From Lysobacter soli (GTDB taxonomy: Bacteria > Pseudomonadota > Gammaproteobacteria > Xanthomonadales > Xanthomonadaceae): a stretch of 64,000 bases of DNA. The notes under the pieces were generated by a model. The model had not been told where the DNA came from. It worked only from the letters and a program-made list of their open reading frames with translations, and did not search any database. The stretch spans positions 124,001-188,000 of the forward strand of contig NZ_QTJR01000007.1 in NCBI RefSeq assembly GCF_003382285.1, in the 5' to 3' direction. Every line of letters begins with the position of its first letter. The stretch's first letter is position 1. Shown here one piece after another: positions 19,815-28,201 of this stretch. Position numbers and translations under genes: made by a program.

Positions 19815-20266
19815 GCGGCGTCTCCCGGAAGCGAATGCAGGATGGCGGCGCGCCCGCTCGCGAGCGTCGCGCGGTCGTGCGTGATGACGAAACGGTACTG
19901 GCTGCCGGACGCGTCGGCCATCAGGCATTGCGCGTGTACTTCCAGCGCGCCGGGCAGGTCGTCGATGCGTGCGACGTTCAGCGTGACATCGCGCAGCGCG
20001 ACCAGCATGCCGGGCCTGACGCCCTCGCCTGCCGCGCGCGCCAGCAACCCACCGTGGACGGCCATCGCCTGCGCGCCATATTCGCCCAGGTGCACGCCGT
20101 GGAGCCGGTCGCGATGACGCAACGGATGCGCGGCATCGCGATGATTGAACGCGCGCAGCCGGATCGACTGCGCGTCGAACTCGACGACTTCGTCCCACAG
20201 GCACATCGCGCCGCCATGCGGCACGAGCGTGAGGATCTCGTCGCGCGCGATCATGCCGACGCTCAT
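19811..20266 (-). CDS. Beta-hydroxyacyl-ACP dehydratase (ApeP-like hot-dog)
   Basis: 151 residues. The N-terminus (LTLVPHGGAMCLWDEVVEFD) has the PHxxxMxLxD motif of ApeP/FabZ-like hot-dog dehydratases, with the histidine as likely catalytic base, and HLGEYGAQAMAVHGGLLA forms the central helix. It would dehydrate the 3-hydroxy intermediate to the conjugated double bond. It overlaps the MMPL gene upstream (20263-20266) and the ketoreductase downstream, each by four bases. The 965-residue frame that includes this protein is mostly the shadow of the MMPL gene. Confidence 0.9.
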   Translation of the reverse strand: MSVGMIARDEILTLVPHGGAMCLWDEVVEFDAQSIRLRAFNHRDAAHPLRHRDRLHGVHLGEYGAQAMAVHGGLLARAAGEGVRPGMLVALRDVTLNVARIDDLPGALEVHAQCLMADASGSQYRFVITHDRATLASGRAAILHSLPGDAA

Positions 20267-22635
20267 GCGATCTCCTTCACCGGCTCGCGAACGATCAGCA
20301 GCGCCAGCACGAAGTTGAACGCGACGCCGAGCGCGACCGTGCCGCCGATCGCCCGCAGCACCGGGATGCTCGACGTCGCCAGCAGCGCGAACACCAGCAG
20401 CGTCGTGAGGCTGCACACGATCACCGCGTGCAGCGTGCGCAACTGTTCGGCGCGATCGTCGCCGGCGTGGTCGAAGAACAGCGCGTAATCGAGTCCGAGC
20501 CCCGCGGCGAGGATCAACGACACCAGGTGGAACAGGTTCAGTTCGACACCGAAACCGCGCAGCACCGCGAGGATCAGCAGCGTCGTCAGCGCCATCGGCG
20601 CGAGCACCCGCAGCACGCGGCGCGGCGAGCGCAGCGCGAACCACACCGCCGCGGCGAGCAGCACGGTCGCAAGCGCAAGCGCCCACAGCACGCGTTCGCG
20701 GTACTGCGCGACCAGCGACTCCGACGCCTGCTTCAGGTCGAGCAGCTGTGCGCCGTGCGCCTGCGCGACACGCGCCACCGCAGCGGGATCGCGCAGGTTC
20801 GACAGTGCGACGAGCGCGGTCGCGTGGCCTTCGCGCTGCAGCAGCAGGCCTTCGGTGCTGGCGGCGAGCGGCGTTCCGGCGAGGTCCGCCGTCGTCAGCG
20901 GGCTCGCTTCGCGCGCCGCGGCGACATCGCGCACGAAGTCGTCGAAGGCGTCGTCGTTGAACGCGCCGCCGCTCATCGCATCGTGCAATGCAGCGCGAAG
21001 TTCGACATCGCCCGGCAGCTTCGCCTGGCGCGCGTGCTGCGTCGCCGCGCTCGGCAGATAGCGCGCGGCGAGATCGAAACCGCCGACGACGCCCTGCGCG
21101 CGCAGGCCTTCCAGTGCGGCGATCATGCGTTCGGAAGACTGCAACGCATGTTCGGCATCGCGCGCTTCCAGCGCGATCACGTAGCGCACGTCGGGCGCGC
21201 CCAGTTCGCCGCGCAGCCGTGCGTCCTGCGCGAGCGCGGCCGGCGGCACGGGCGTCAGGCGCGCGAGGTCGTTCTGCCAGAACGTGCCGGGCGCGAAGGC
21301 GACGACGGCGGCGGCGATCGCGGCGACGATGCATGCGGCCGTCGCGTTCATGCGCGGCCAGCGCGCCAGCGCGTTCCAGCACCGCGCCAGCCAGCGCGAA
21401 TCGGCGGCGTCGCGCGGGGAGGGATCGATCAGCGCCGGCAGCAGGAAACGCGTCACGAGCGCGGCAGTCGCAAGCGCCACGACGGTGAAGACCGCGAGCT
21501 GTTGCAGGCCATCGACGCCGGAAACGAGGAACGTCGCATACGCGATGCACGTCGAGGCGACGCCGGTGCCGAGCGTCGGCCACAGCGCGCGCGCACTCGC
21601 CCACGGCGACACGCCAGCACGCTGGTGGCTGAAAAGATGGATCGGATAGTCCTGCACCACGCCAATGAGCGTGAAGCCGAACGCGACCGTGATGCCATGC
21701 ACGCCGTCGAAGGCGAGCGCCACCGCGCCAAGGCCCGCCAGTCCCGCGCTCGCCAGCGGCAGGCCGCCGAGCAGCGGCGCCTTCCAGCTGCGATAGGCCA
21801 CCCACAGCAGCAGCACGAACACGAGCGAGTCGATGGTGCCGATCAGGCTCGCCTCGCGCGCCGTGCGACCGCCGATCTCGACCGAGAACGCCCCCGGACC
21901 GGTCAGCGTCAGCTTCGTCTTCGTGTTCGCGCTGACAGCATCGAACGCGGCGTGGATCGCATCGACCGCAGCCTGCTGGCCTTCGGGATCGAAACCGGCC
22001 GCGTGCGTTTCGATCGCGAGCAGCGCTTCGCGACCGGCGCGGTCGAACCACACGCCATGCAGGCGCTGCGGCGCGTTCGCCGGTTGCCAGGCCTGCGCGA
22101 GCTTGAGCGTTTCCAGCGTTGGATCGGATGGCAGCAGAGGTTCGAGCATCGCCGCGGCGGGCGAGCCCAAGTCCTGCACGCGCGCGTCGAGTTCGCGGCG
22201 CAGGAAGGCGGCATCGAAACGCTGCGTGTCGAGCGTCGGAGACAGCAGATAGCGGTACGGGCGCAGGCGTGGCGGAATCGCGTCGAGGCCGAGGTCGGCA
22301 CCGTTGGCGACGAGCTTGAACGGCACGTCCACGCCGACGCGCGCGGCGAGCAGCCGCTCGCGCAGGGCCTGCGACTGCGCGGCAAGCGTTTCCTGCGCCT
22401 CGCCCGACAACGAAAGCAGCAGCAGCCGCGAACCCGGGCCTTCGCCGAGTTCGTCGATCAGCAGCTTCTGTGCCGGCGTCTGCGGCGCCGGCATGAACTT
22501 GCGCAGATCGCCGCTGAGCTGCACGCGCGGCGCGACGAAGAGCGCCAGCAACGCGAGCAGCGCCAGCCACAGCAGCGCGAGCGCGAGCCGCCGCGTGGCG
22601 CTCATCGGGCGTTCGCCCGCCGCGTCGTGGCTCAT
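20263..22635 (-). CDS. MMPL/RND-family exporter (ApeM-like)
   Basis: 790 residues. An initial membrane helix (LALALLWLALLALLALFVAP) is followed by a large periplasmic domain (about 45-265), five helices ending near residue 440, a second helix and periplasmic domain, and a final helix bundle, the duplicated two-times-six layout of MMPL/RND transporters. GFTLIGVVQDYPIHLFSH and GLGLDYALFFDHAG are the matching helix-4 motifs with conserved Asp-Tyr. The exporter likely moves the aryl-polyene lipid across the inner membrane together with the LolA-like protein. The start MSHDAAGERP overlaps the stop of the LolA-like gene. Confidence 0.92.
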   Translation of the reverse strand: MSHDAAGERPMSATRRLALALLWLALLALLALFVAPRVQLSGDLRKFMPAPQTPAQKLLIDELGEGPGSRLLLLSLSGEAQETLAAQSQALRERLLAARVGVDVPFKLVANGADLGLDAIPPRLRPYRYLLSPTLDTQRFDAAFLRRELDARVQDLGSPAAAMLEPLLPSDPTLETLKLAQAWQPANAPQRLHGVWFDRAGREALLAIETHAAGFDPEGQQAAVDAIHAAFDAVSANTKTKLTLTGPGAFSVEIGGRTAREASLIGTIDSLVFVLLLWVAYRSWKAPLLGGLPLASAGLAGLGAVALAFDGVHGITVAFGFTLIGVVQDYPIHLFSHQRAGVSPWASARALWPTLGTGVASTCIAYATFLVSGVDGLQQLAVFTVVALATAALVTRFLLPALIDPSPRDAADSRWLARCWNALARWPRMNATAACIVAAIAAAVVAFAPGTFWQNDLARLTPVPPAALAQDARLRGELGAPDVRYVIALEARDAEHALQSSERMIAALEGLRAQGVVGGFDLAARYLPSAATQHARQAKLPGDVELRAALHDAMSGGAFNDDAFDDFVRDVAAAREASPLTTADLAGTPLAASTEGLLLQREGHATALVALSNLRDPAAVARVAQAHGAQLLDLKQASESLVAQYRERVLWALALATVLLAAAVWFALRSPRRVLRVLAPMALTTLLILAVLRGFGVELNLFHLVSLILAAGLGLDYALFFDHAGDDRAEQLRTLHAVIVCSLTTLLVFALLATSSIPVLRAIGGTVALGVAFNFVLALLIVREPVKEIA

Positions 22636-23312
22636 CGTGCTGGCGCGCCTTCGCACAGCGCGACCAGCGCCGCGGCATCGGTGGCCTTCGCCGCCTCCTG
22701 CGCGGCACCGGCGAGCAGCGTGCGCTGCGTGTCGCCGTTGCCGGCCGCGCGCGTCTGGATGCAGCGCAGCTCCGAGCCGCGACCGTTCAGCACGATGGCC
22801 TGCACTTTCGACGCGAGCGCCGCGTCTTTTGGCGTCATCGTCAACGTCCAGCGCTGGCGCGTGCCGTCGGCCTGCAGGCGATAGTGGGCTTCGATGGCGG
22901 CGTGATCGCCACCGAGCAGCGCGCCGAAGCTGTTCTGCAGGCCGGCGAGCTCGGGCACGCGCGACAGCGAGAATCTGCGCGGCGACTGGCCGGCGCGCTC
23001 GATGGTGGCTTCACCGGCGCGCAGCGTCGTGGTTTCGGCGTAGGGCGAACGCACTTCGCGCACGAGCGTGTCGGCATCGGGACGGCGGTATTCGCCGGTG
23101 AGCCGCAGCGGCGCCTTGAGCAATTTCGAGCCGCGCACTTCGACGAAGGGCGTCCGCGCCGGCGCGGGACGCGCGATCTTCGCCAGGATCCAGTCCGCCT
23201 CGACCGGCGACTCAGCCGGCGCGGCGAAGGTCGCCGCGCTGGCGAGCGTCAGCAGCAGCGCCGGCGCCAGTCGCCTCGCCCAGGTGCTTGAGGGAGGTGT
23301 CGTCCGCTGCAT
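22632..23312 (-). CDS. LolA-like outer-membrane carrier (ApeL-like)
   Basis: 226 residues with a Sec signal (RLAPALLLTLASAATFAAPA). The mature part follows the LolA-related fold used in aryl-polyene clusters: WILAKIARPAPARTPFVEV, then GEYRRPDADTLVREVRSPYAET. It probably shuttles the hydrophobic pigment lipid through the periplasm. The start was placed at MQRTTPPSS because the signal peptide follows directly. This makes an unusual 101-base overlap with the 3' end of the acyltransferase gene, in a different frame; no later start would leave the signal peptide whole. Confidence 0.82.
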   Translation of the reverse strand: MQRTTPPSSTWARRLAPALLLTLASAATFAAPAESPVEADWILAKIARPAPARTPFVEVRGSKLLKAPLRLTGEYRRPDADTLVREVRSPYAETTTLRAGEATIERAGQSPRRFSLSRVPELAGLQNSFGALLGGDHAAIEAHYRLQADGTRQRWTLTMTPKDAALASKVQAIVLNGRGSELRCIQTRAAGNGDTQRTLLAGAAQEAAKATDAAALVALCEGAPAR

Positions 23313-24210
23313 CGTCGCCCTGCCAGAAATCGTAGAAGTTGAACCAGTTGTAGGGTGCGCGGCGCACGTGGTGCTGCAGCCGCGCGGAATAGTCGCGAAC
23401 CAGCGCGGCGATGCGTTCGCTGCGCTGGCGACGCGGGATGTCCAGGCCGTCGCTGAATTCCTCGAACACCAGCTCATAGCGGTTGCCGCCGCGATACAGG
23501 CCGAAGGCCAGCATGACCGGCACCTTCAGCGTCGCCGCGAGCGACCACGGGCCGGAGGGCAATGCCGCGTCGCGCCCGAGGAACGGCACGCGCACGGCGG
23601 CATCGCCGGCCTCGGCGCGATCGACCAGCAGCGCGACCAGCTCACCGCGCGCGAGCGCTTCCTGGATCGCCAGCACGATCGACACGCCGTCCTGCCCCGC
23701 GTCGATGACGTCGCGCGCGAGCTGCGGATTGAGGGCGTCGAGCAGGCGCGTGATCGCCTGGTTGTGCGCGATGTCGAGCACGATGCGCACGCGCAGCGCC
23801 GGGCGCGTGAGCGACAGCACGCGCAGCGCGTCGAAACTGCCGTGGTGCGAACCGAAGATGAGCACGCCTTCGCCGCGATCCACGCGCGCGGCCAGCGCGG
23901 GCAGCCCGACGGTGGCGATGTCGAATCGCGACAGTTGCCCGCTGAGCAGGAAGACGCGGTCGAGGATGGTCGCGGCGAACGTGTGGATGTGGCGCGCGAC
24001 GTCCCACAGCGTGGGCGTGCGATCGAGCACGCGCGACAGGTAGGCGCGCGAGGCGCGACGCTCCGGGCCGCGCACGATCAGGAAGTACAGCGTGATCGGA
24101 TACAGGCACGCGCGACCCACGGCGCGCCCGCCGTAACGCGCGATGCTGCGGATGATCCACAGCGCGACATAGCCGCCGCCTTCGGGGCGCTGCTTCCAGT
24201 GCGCGTTCAT
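23212..24210 (-). CDS. LpxL/HtrB-like lipid acyltransferase of the pigment cluster
   Basis: 332 residues. One N-terminal membrane-associated segment (AVGRACLYPITLYFLIVRG) is followed by the LPLAT signature: GVLIFGSHHGSFDALRVL, where HHGSFD corresponds to the Hx4D-type catalytic motif, and LVDRAEAG with the downstream VPFLGRDAALPSGP substrate loop. RRAPYNWFNFYDFW is a hallmark of acyltransferases in aryl-polyene clusters. It would attach the aryl-polyenoyl chain to a lipid or sugar carrier at the inner membrane. It overlaps the ApeI-like gene by four bases upstream and the LolA-like gene by 101 bases downstream. Confidence 0.9.
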   Translation of the reverse strand: MNAHWKQRPEGGGYVALWIIRSIARYGGRAVGRACLYPITLYFLIVRGPERRASRAYLSRVLDRTPTLWDVARHIHTFAATILDRVFLLSGQLSRFDIATVGLPALAARVDRGEGVLIFGSHHGSFDALRVLSLTRPALRVRIVLDIAHNQAITRLLDALNPQLARDVIDAGQDGVSIVLAIQEALARGELVALLVDRAEAGDAAVRVPFLGRDAALPSGPWSLAATLKVPVMLAFGLYRGGNRYELVFEEFSDGLDIPRRQRSERIAALVRDYSARLQHHVRRAPYNWFNFYDFWQGDDAADDTSLKHLGEATGAGAAADARQRGDLRRAG

Positions 24211-24533
24211 GGCGTGGCCTGGATCGCGCCGCTATGAATCGCGCCGCCATGAATCTCGCCGCTGGCGATCAGCGTCGCCTCGCGCAGCACGCGGAAGCGC
24301 CAGCGCGGCGCGGCGCCGTCTAGTTCAATCCGCGCCAACTCGATGCACGCGCGTTCGCCGGGAAGCAGCGGTTGCAGGAACTTCACCTGCGGCAGGCGCA
24401 ATGCGGGCAGCGGCCCGTGCGCGGCCTCGATCGCCTCCACCACGCGCTCCAGCACGACCACGCCGGGCACCAGCGGCCGGCCGGGAAAGTGCCCGGGCAG
24501 GCTCGGATGGTCGGTGCGGATCGTGAAGTCCAT
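24207..24533 (-). CDS. ApeI-family 3-hydroxyacyl-ACP dehydratase
   Basis: 108 residues, a single hot-dog domain. HPSLPGHFPGRPLVPGVVVLE is the defining FabA/FabZ-like motif, with His of GHFPG as active-site residue. The C-terminus carries a near-repeat (GEIHGGAIHSGAIQATP). Two different dehydratases in one cluster (this and 19811-20266) are typical of aryl-polyene systems, where one works as the partner in a heterodimer or on a particular chain length. The start is MDFTIRTDH; the long upstream frame is a shadow of the membrane protein gene. Confidence 0.9.
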   Translation of the reverse strand: MDFTIRTDHPSLPGHFPGRPLVPGVVVLERVVEAIEAAHGPLPALRLPQVKFLQPLLPGERACIELARIELDGAAPRWRFRVLREATLIASGEIHGGAIHSGAIQATP

Positions 24534-24574
24534 GCGTGGCGGCGGCTGCGCGAAGGTGCGCTCAGGATACCGGG

Positions 24575-25303
24575 CTAGTCGAACAAGCCGCGCCAGAACC
24601 GCGGGCCCAGCGCCGCCATCTGCCGCAGGAAATCGAAGAAATGCCGGTACGGGCGGTGCGGGAACAGCCAGCGCCGCAGCATGTATTCGCCCACGAAGAA
24701 GCCGCCGACGATGCCGTAATTGAGCAGGTTGGCGAACAGCGACCACGCTTCCTGCCCGATCGTCACCGGCGAGGCGACGCCCAGCCGCGCCAGCACGCCG
24801 TCGGGCACGGCGATCAGCGCCAGCACGCCGTTGGCGACCGCCAGTGCGGCCATCACGTAGGCCCACGCGGCGGTCAGCTTTCGCGAATAACGATACAGTG
24901 GCGCCGGCAGCGTGGCCGGCTCGCAGCCTTCCATCGCAGCCACGATGCGGGTGATCAGCGGCTCGCGTGGCGGCCGCAGGCTGCGCCAGAACATCCACGC
25001 GACGAAGCCGACGAACAGCATCGGTGGCGCCAGCAGCAGCATCTGCGGGTACGGGGTCTGCGCCAGCCAGGCCAGCGCGGCGCCGGACACGACCAGCACG
25101 CCCCACGCCCAGCCCTGCCCCTGCATCAGCGGCGCGACCAAGCACAGCGCGACCAGGTCGGCCATCGCGATCGCCGCCGGCACGCCGCCGCCGTCGTGCG
25201 TGGCCCAGTGCGCCAGCAGCGGGTAGGCGACGGCCAGCGCGATGGCGGGAATCGCGCGAACGATGGCCGTTGCCATGCCCGTGCGCGCCCAGGCGGCGCT
25301 CAC
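24575..25303 (-). CDS. COG4648 integral membrane protein (ApeG-like)
   Basis: 242 residues with about six hydrophobic segments, including AIPAIALAVAYPLLAHWA, MADLVALCLVAPLMQ, WGVLVVSGAALAWLA and LLLAPPMLFVGFVAWMFW. The conserved C-terminal motif FFVGEYMLRRWLFPHRPY is typical of the membrane protein that sits next to the ACP in aryl-polyene clusters. Its exact role is unknown; it could anchor the biosynthetic complex to the inner membrane. Its ATG overlaps the ACP stop by four bases. Confidence 0.87.
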   Translation of the reverse strand: MSAAWARTGMATAIVRAIPAIALAVAYPLLAHWATHDGGGVPAAIAMADLVALCLVAPLMQGQGWAWGVLVVSGAALAWLAQTPYPQMLLLAPPMLFVGFVAWMFWRSLRPPREPLITRIVAAMEGCEPATLPAPLYRYSRKLTAAWAYVMAALAVANGVLALIAVPDGVLARLGVASPVTIGQEAWSLFANLLNYGIVGGFFVGEYMLRRWLFPHRPYRHFFDFLRQMAALGPRFWRGLFD

Positions 25304-25569
25304 GCCGCGCGGCGCTGTTCGATGTGCGCGGCGAGCGCGCGCAGCGAGGCGAAGATGCGGCGGTTCTCGTCGCTGTCCGAACGCAGCTGAAAGCCATATT
25401 TGCCGGAAATCGCCAGCGCCAGTTCCAGCGCGTCGATCGAATCCAGCCCCAGGCCTTCGCCGAACAGCGGGCTTTCCGGGTCGATGTCGCCCGGGGCGAC
25501 GTCCTCGAGGTTCAGGCTTTCGACCAGCAGCTCCGCCAGTTCGCGTTCGACGGGACTTTGTTCAGACAT
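25300..25569 (-). CDS. xanC: Acyl carrier protein of the pigment cluster (XanC/ApeE-like)
   Basis: 89 residues. S44 in GLGLDSIDALELALAI is the attachment site for 4'-phosphopantetheine. The start was set at MSEQSPVEREL, which has a GGAAA ribosome site, rather than at the in-frame ATG five codons earlier. It is the first gene of the long minus-strand operon and should carry the hydroxybenzoyl starter and growing polyene. Only one ACP gene is present in the cluster; two are usual in enterobacterial aryl-polyene clusters. The gene is divergent from the halogenase-like gene across 158 bases. Confidence 0.9.
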   Translation of the reverse strand: MSEQSPVERELAELLVESLNLEDVAPGDIDPESPLFGEGLGLDSIDALELALAISGKYGFQLRSDSDENRRIFASLRALAAHIEQRRAA

Positions 25570-25715
25570 CGGGATTTCCAGCACAAGGCGTATCGAGGGA
25601 CGCCACGATCCGGCATCGGCGCGCCCGGTGCAACCGGTGGCCCGGCGCCGGGGCGGCCGGGCGGCGCCGGCCCCGGAAGGCCGCCTCGCGCACCGGGCGC
25701 ACGCGGGCCTTCCCT

Positions 25716-25721
25716 TATGAT
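25716..25721 (+). promoter_or_regulatory. -10-like hexamer of the halogenase-like gene, leaderless spacing
   Basis: TATGAT, 6 bases before the ATG at 25728, with no Shine-Dalgarno sequence between. Confidence 0.4.
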
Positions 25722-25727
25722 GGGCGC

Positions 25728-27179
25728 ATGACCGATACCGTCGCCGAATCCGGCCGCGCGAGCGCCTCGCCGGCCGAGCTGAACACGCCCACTGACCACC
25801 CTGCAGTCCTCCAGCCCGACGTGCTGGTGATCGGCGGCGGCCCCGCCGGTACCACCGCCGCGACGATGCTGGCCCGCAAGGGCTGGAAGGTCCTGCTGCT
25901 GGAGAAGGACGCGCACCCGCGCTTCCACATCGGCGAATCGCTGCTGCCGATGAACCTGCCGATCCTCGAACGCCTCGGCGTCCTGGACCAGGTGAAGGCC
26001 ATCGGCACCTTCAAGCCGGGCGCGGAGTTCCCGATCGTCAACGATGACGGCACGCCGATGGCGCCGGACAACGAAGGCGCCGACCAGTACAACACCTTCC
26101 GCTTCGAGCGCGCGCTCAATCCGGCGTTCGGTTACGCCTACCAGGTAAAGCGCGAGGAGTTCGACCAGCTGCTGTTCCGCAACGCGCAGGCGAACGGCGT
26201 GGACGCGCGCGAACGCCACAAGGTCGAACGCGTGGAGTTCGGCAGCGACGGGCGTCCGTCGATCGTCCGCGCACGCGATGCGCAGGGCAATGCGTTCACG
26301 GTGCAGGCGCGCTACATCGTCGATGCGAGCGGTCGCGACACGGTGTTCGGCAACCAGCTCAAGCTGAAGAAGAAGAACCCGCTGCACCAGTCGGCGGCGA
26401 TCTTCAGCCATTTCACCGGCGTGGAACGCCGCGCCGGCGAGGACGCCGGCAACATCACCGTGCAGCGTTTCGCGCACGGCTGGATGTGGCTGATCCCGCT
26501 GCGCGAAGGCGTGATGAGCGTGGGCGCGGTGTGTTTCCCCGAATACCTCAAGCAGCGCCGCGGCGAAAACGAAGCGTTCCTGATGAAGACGCTGGAGTCC
26601 GAGCCGCAGGTGAAAAAGCGCATGGCCAATGCGCAGCGCGTCGCGCCGGTCCACGTCACCGGCAACTACTCCTACACCTGCGAGCGCATGCACGGGCCAG
26701 GCTGGGTGATGGTCGGCGACGCCTACGCGTTCGTCGATCCGGTGTTCTCCTCGGGCGTCTACCTGGGCATGAACAGCGCCGAGCAGGCCGCGCAGGTCGT
26801 CGACGGCACGCTGCGCGACCCGTCGCGCGAAGCCGCCCTGCAACGCGAGATGGACACGCGCCTCAAGCGCGGCCTGAAGCATTTCCAGTGGTTCATCTAC
26901 CGCTTCACCACGCCGGTGATGCGCCACCTGTTCAACCATCCACGCAACGTGTGGCAGGTGGAACAGGCGGTGATCTCGATGCTCGCCGGCGACGTGTTCG
27001 ACAACCCGGAAGTGCTCAAGCGCCTGCGCCTGTTCCGTTTCATCTACAACGTGACGGCGATCCGCATGGCGCCGCTTGCGCTGCGCGGCTGGCTGAAGCG
27101 GCGCCGGCAGGTCGGCGTGGACGTTGGCCTGCAGGGCGCGGCCGACACGCTGCAGCCGGGTCCGGAGCGCGCGCAGTGA
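25728..27179 (+). CDS. Tryptophan-halogenase-like FAD-dependent oxidoreductase
   Basis: 483 residues. The FAD-binding motif VLVIGGGPAGTTAATMLARKG occurs at about residues 35-55, with LLLEKDAHPRFHIGESLLP, the geranylgeranyl-reductase/halogenase type continuation, and a second FAD contact at VMVGDAYAFVDPVFSSGVYLG. The WxWxIP motif of true flavin-dependent halogenases appears as HGWMWLIPLREG. Xanthomonadin carries bromine, and a gene of this type stands beside xanB2 in Xanthomonas, so ring halogenation or hydroxylation is the likely job. The catalytic lysine cannot be confirmed by eye. It shares an operon with xanB2 (GTGA overlap). Confidence 0.87.
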   Translation: MTDTVAESGRASASPAELNTPTDHPAVLQPDVLVIGGGPAGTTAATMLARKGWKVLLLEKDAHPRFHIGESLLPMNLPILERLGVLDQVKAIGTFKPGAEFPIVNDDGTPMAPDNEGADQYNTFRFERALNPAFGYAYQVKREEFDQLLFRNAQANGVDARERHKVERVEFGSDGRPSIVRARDAQGNAFTVQARYIVDASGRDTVFGNQLKLKKKNPLHQSAAIFSHFTGVERRAGEDAGNITVQRFAHGWMWLIPLREGVMSVGAVCFPEYLKQRRGENEAFLMKTLESEPQVKKRMANAQRVAPVHVTGNYSYTCERMHGPGWVMVGDAYAFVDPVFSSGVYLGMNSAEQAAQVVDGTLRDPSREAALQREMDTRLKRGLKHFQWFIYRFTTPVMRHLFNHPRNVWQVEQAVISMLAGDVFDNPEVLKRLRLFRFIYNVTAIRMAPLALRGWLKRRRQVGVDVGLQGAADTLQPGPERAQ

Positions 27180-28201
27180 GCGCGGTGCATCCGATGCCCT
27201 TCCATGAGCCGCGCTGGTCGGTGGAATACGTGCACGACACGCCGGAGTCCGTGCTCGCGCAATCCGACGTGCTCGCCGTCATCGCGTTCGGCGCGAAGGC
27301 CCCGCACGTCGACGATCCGCGCTACCTGCGCGTGGCGCTGGAACCGCACGGCGATACGCCGCTGGAAGTCTGGCGCGCCGGCGGCGCCGTGCAGTGCGGG
27401 CGCGATGGCGACGTGGCTTGGGCCGACGATGGCGCGCTGCTGTTCGGCGCGATCGAACTGGACGAAGGCGAGGCCGATCCGACGGGCCGCGTGAGCGACA
27501 TCGAGGCCACGGCCGATCGCCTGTACCGCCGGCTGATGGAATTCGTGCAGCAGCGCGGCACGCCGCACCTGCTGCGCGTGTGGAATTACCTAGACGGCAT
27601 CACCGTCGGCGAAGGCGACATGGAGCGCTACCGGCAGTTCTGCGTCGGCCGCGCGCGCGGGCTGGGCGAAGTCGATCCGCACACGCTGCCGGCAGCCACC
27701 GCGATCGGCCAGGTGAATCCGGACGGCGCGCCGCGTCGCCTGCAGGTGTACTGGCTCGCCTCGCGCGTGCCGGGCACGCCGCTGGAGAATCCGCGCCAGA
27801 TCAGCGCCTATCGCTACCCGCGCCAGTACGGCCCGCAGCCGCCGAGCTTCGCGCGCGCGATGCTGCCGCCAGCCGGCAGCGCGATGCCGCTGATGCTGTC
27901 GGGCACGGCGGCCATCGTCGGCCACGAATCGCAGCACGCCGATTCGGTCGCGACGCAGCTGGACGAAACACTCGCGAATTTCGACAGCCTCATCGCCGCC
28001 GCGCGCGCGCAGTGGCCGTCGCTGCCGACACGCTTCGGCGCGTACTCACCGTTGAAGGTGTACGTGCGCGATCGCGACGAACTCGACGTGGTGGCGCGCG
28101 CGCTCGAAACGCGCCTCCCGCCAGAGGTGCCGCGCGTGGTGCTGCATGCGGCGGTATGCCGTCGCGAGTTGCGCGTGGAGATTGATGGGGTGCACGGGTA
28201 G
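27176..28201 (+). CDS. xanB2: Chorismatase (3-/4-hydroxybenzoate forming), XanB2-like
   Basis: 341 residues from a GTG that overlaps the previous stop; an ATG six codons on (27194) is an alternative. The sequence matches the XanB2/FkbO/Hyg5 chorismatase family: VLAVIAFGAKAP, then LLRVWNYLDGITVGEGDMERY and RYPRQYGPQPPSFARA, and IVGHESQHADSVATQLDET. Chorismatases of this family split chorismate into pyruvate and hydroxybenzoate; XanB2 gives both 3-HBA and 4-HBA, which feed pigment and ubiquinone synthesis respectively. The heptamer repeat array begins one base after its stop codon. Confidence 0.93.
   Translation: MSAVHPMPFHEPRWSVEYVHDTPESVLAQSDVLAVIAFGAKAPHVDDPRYLRVALEPHGDTPLEVWRAGGAVQCGRDGDVAWADDGALLFGAIELDEGEADPTGRVSDIEATADRLYRRLMEFVQQRGTPHLLRVWNYLDGITVGEGDMERYRQFCVGRARGLGEVDPHTLPAATAIGQVNPDGAPRRLQVYWLASRVPGTPLENPRQISAYRYPRQYGPQPPSFARAMLPPAGSAMPLMLSGTAAIVGHESQHADSVATQLDETLANFDSLIAAARAQWPSLPTRFGAYSPLKVYVRDRDELDVVARALETRLPPEVPRVVLHAAVCRRELRVEIDGVHG

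Noticed and set aside
19811-22708. A minus-strand frame of 965 codons that ends with the ApeP-like dehydratase
   Set aside because: Only the last 151 codons are a recognisable protein. The rest is an Arg-rich shadow of the MMPL gene in another frame, so it is not a fusion protein.
20428-22884. An open frame of 818 codons on the plus strand opposite the MMPL gene
   Set aside because: Composition is dominated by Arg, Gln and Glu without domains; the minus-strand frame has membrane helices and operon overlaps.
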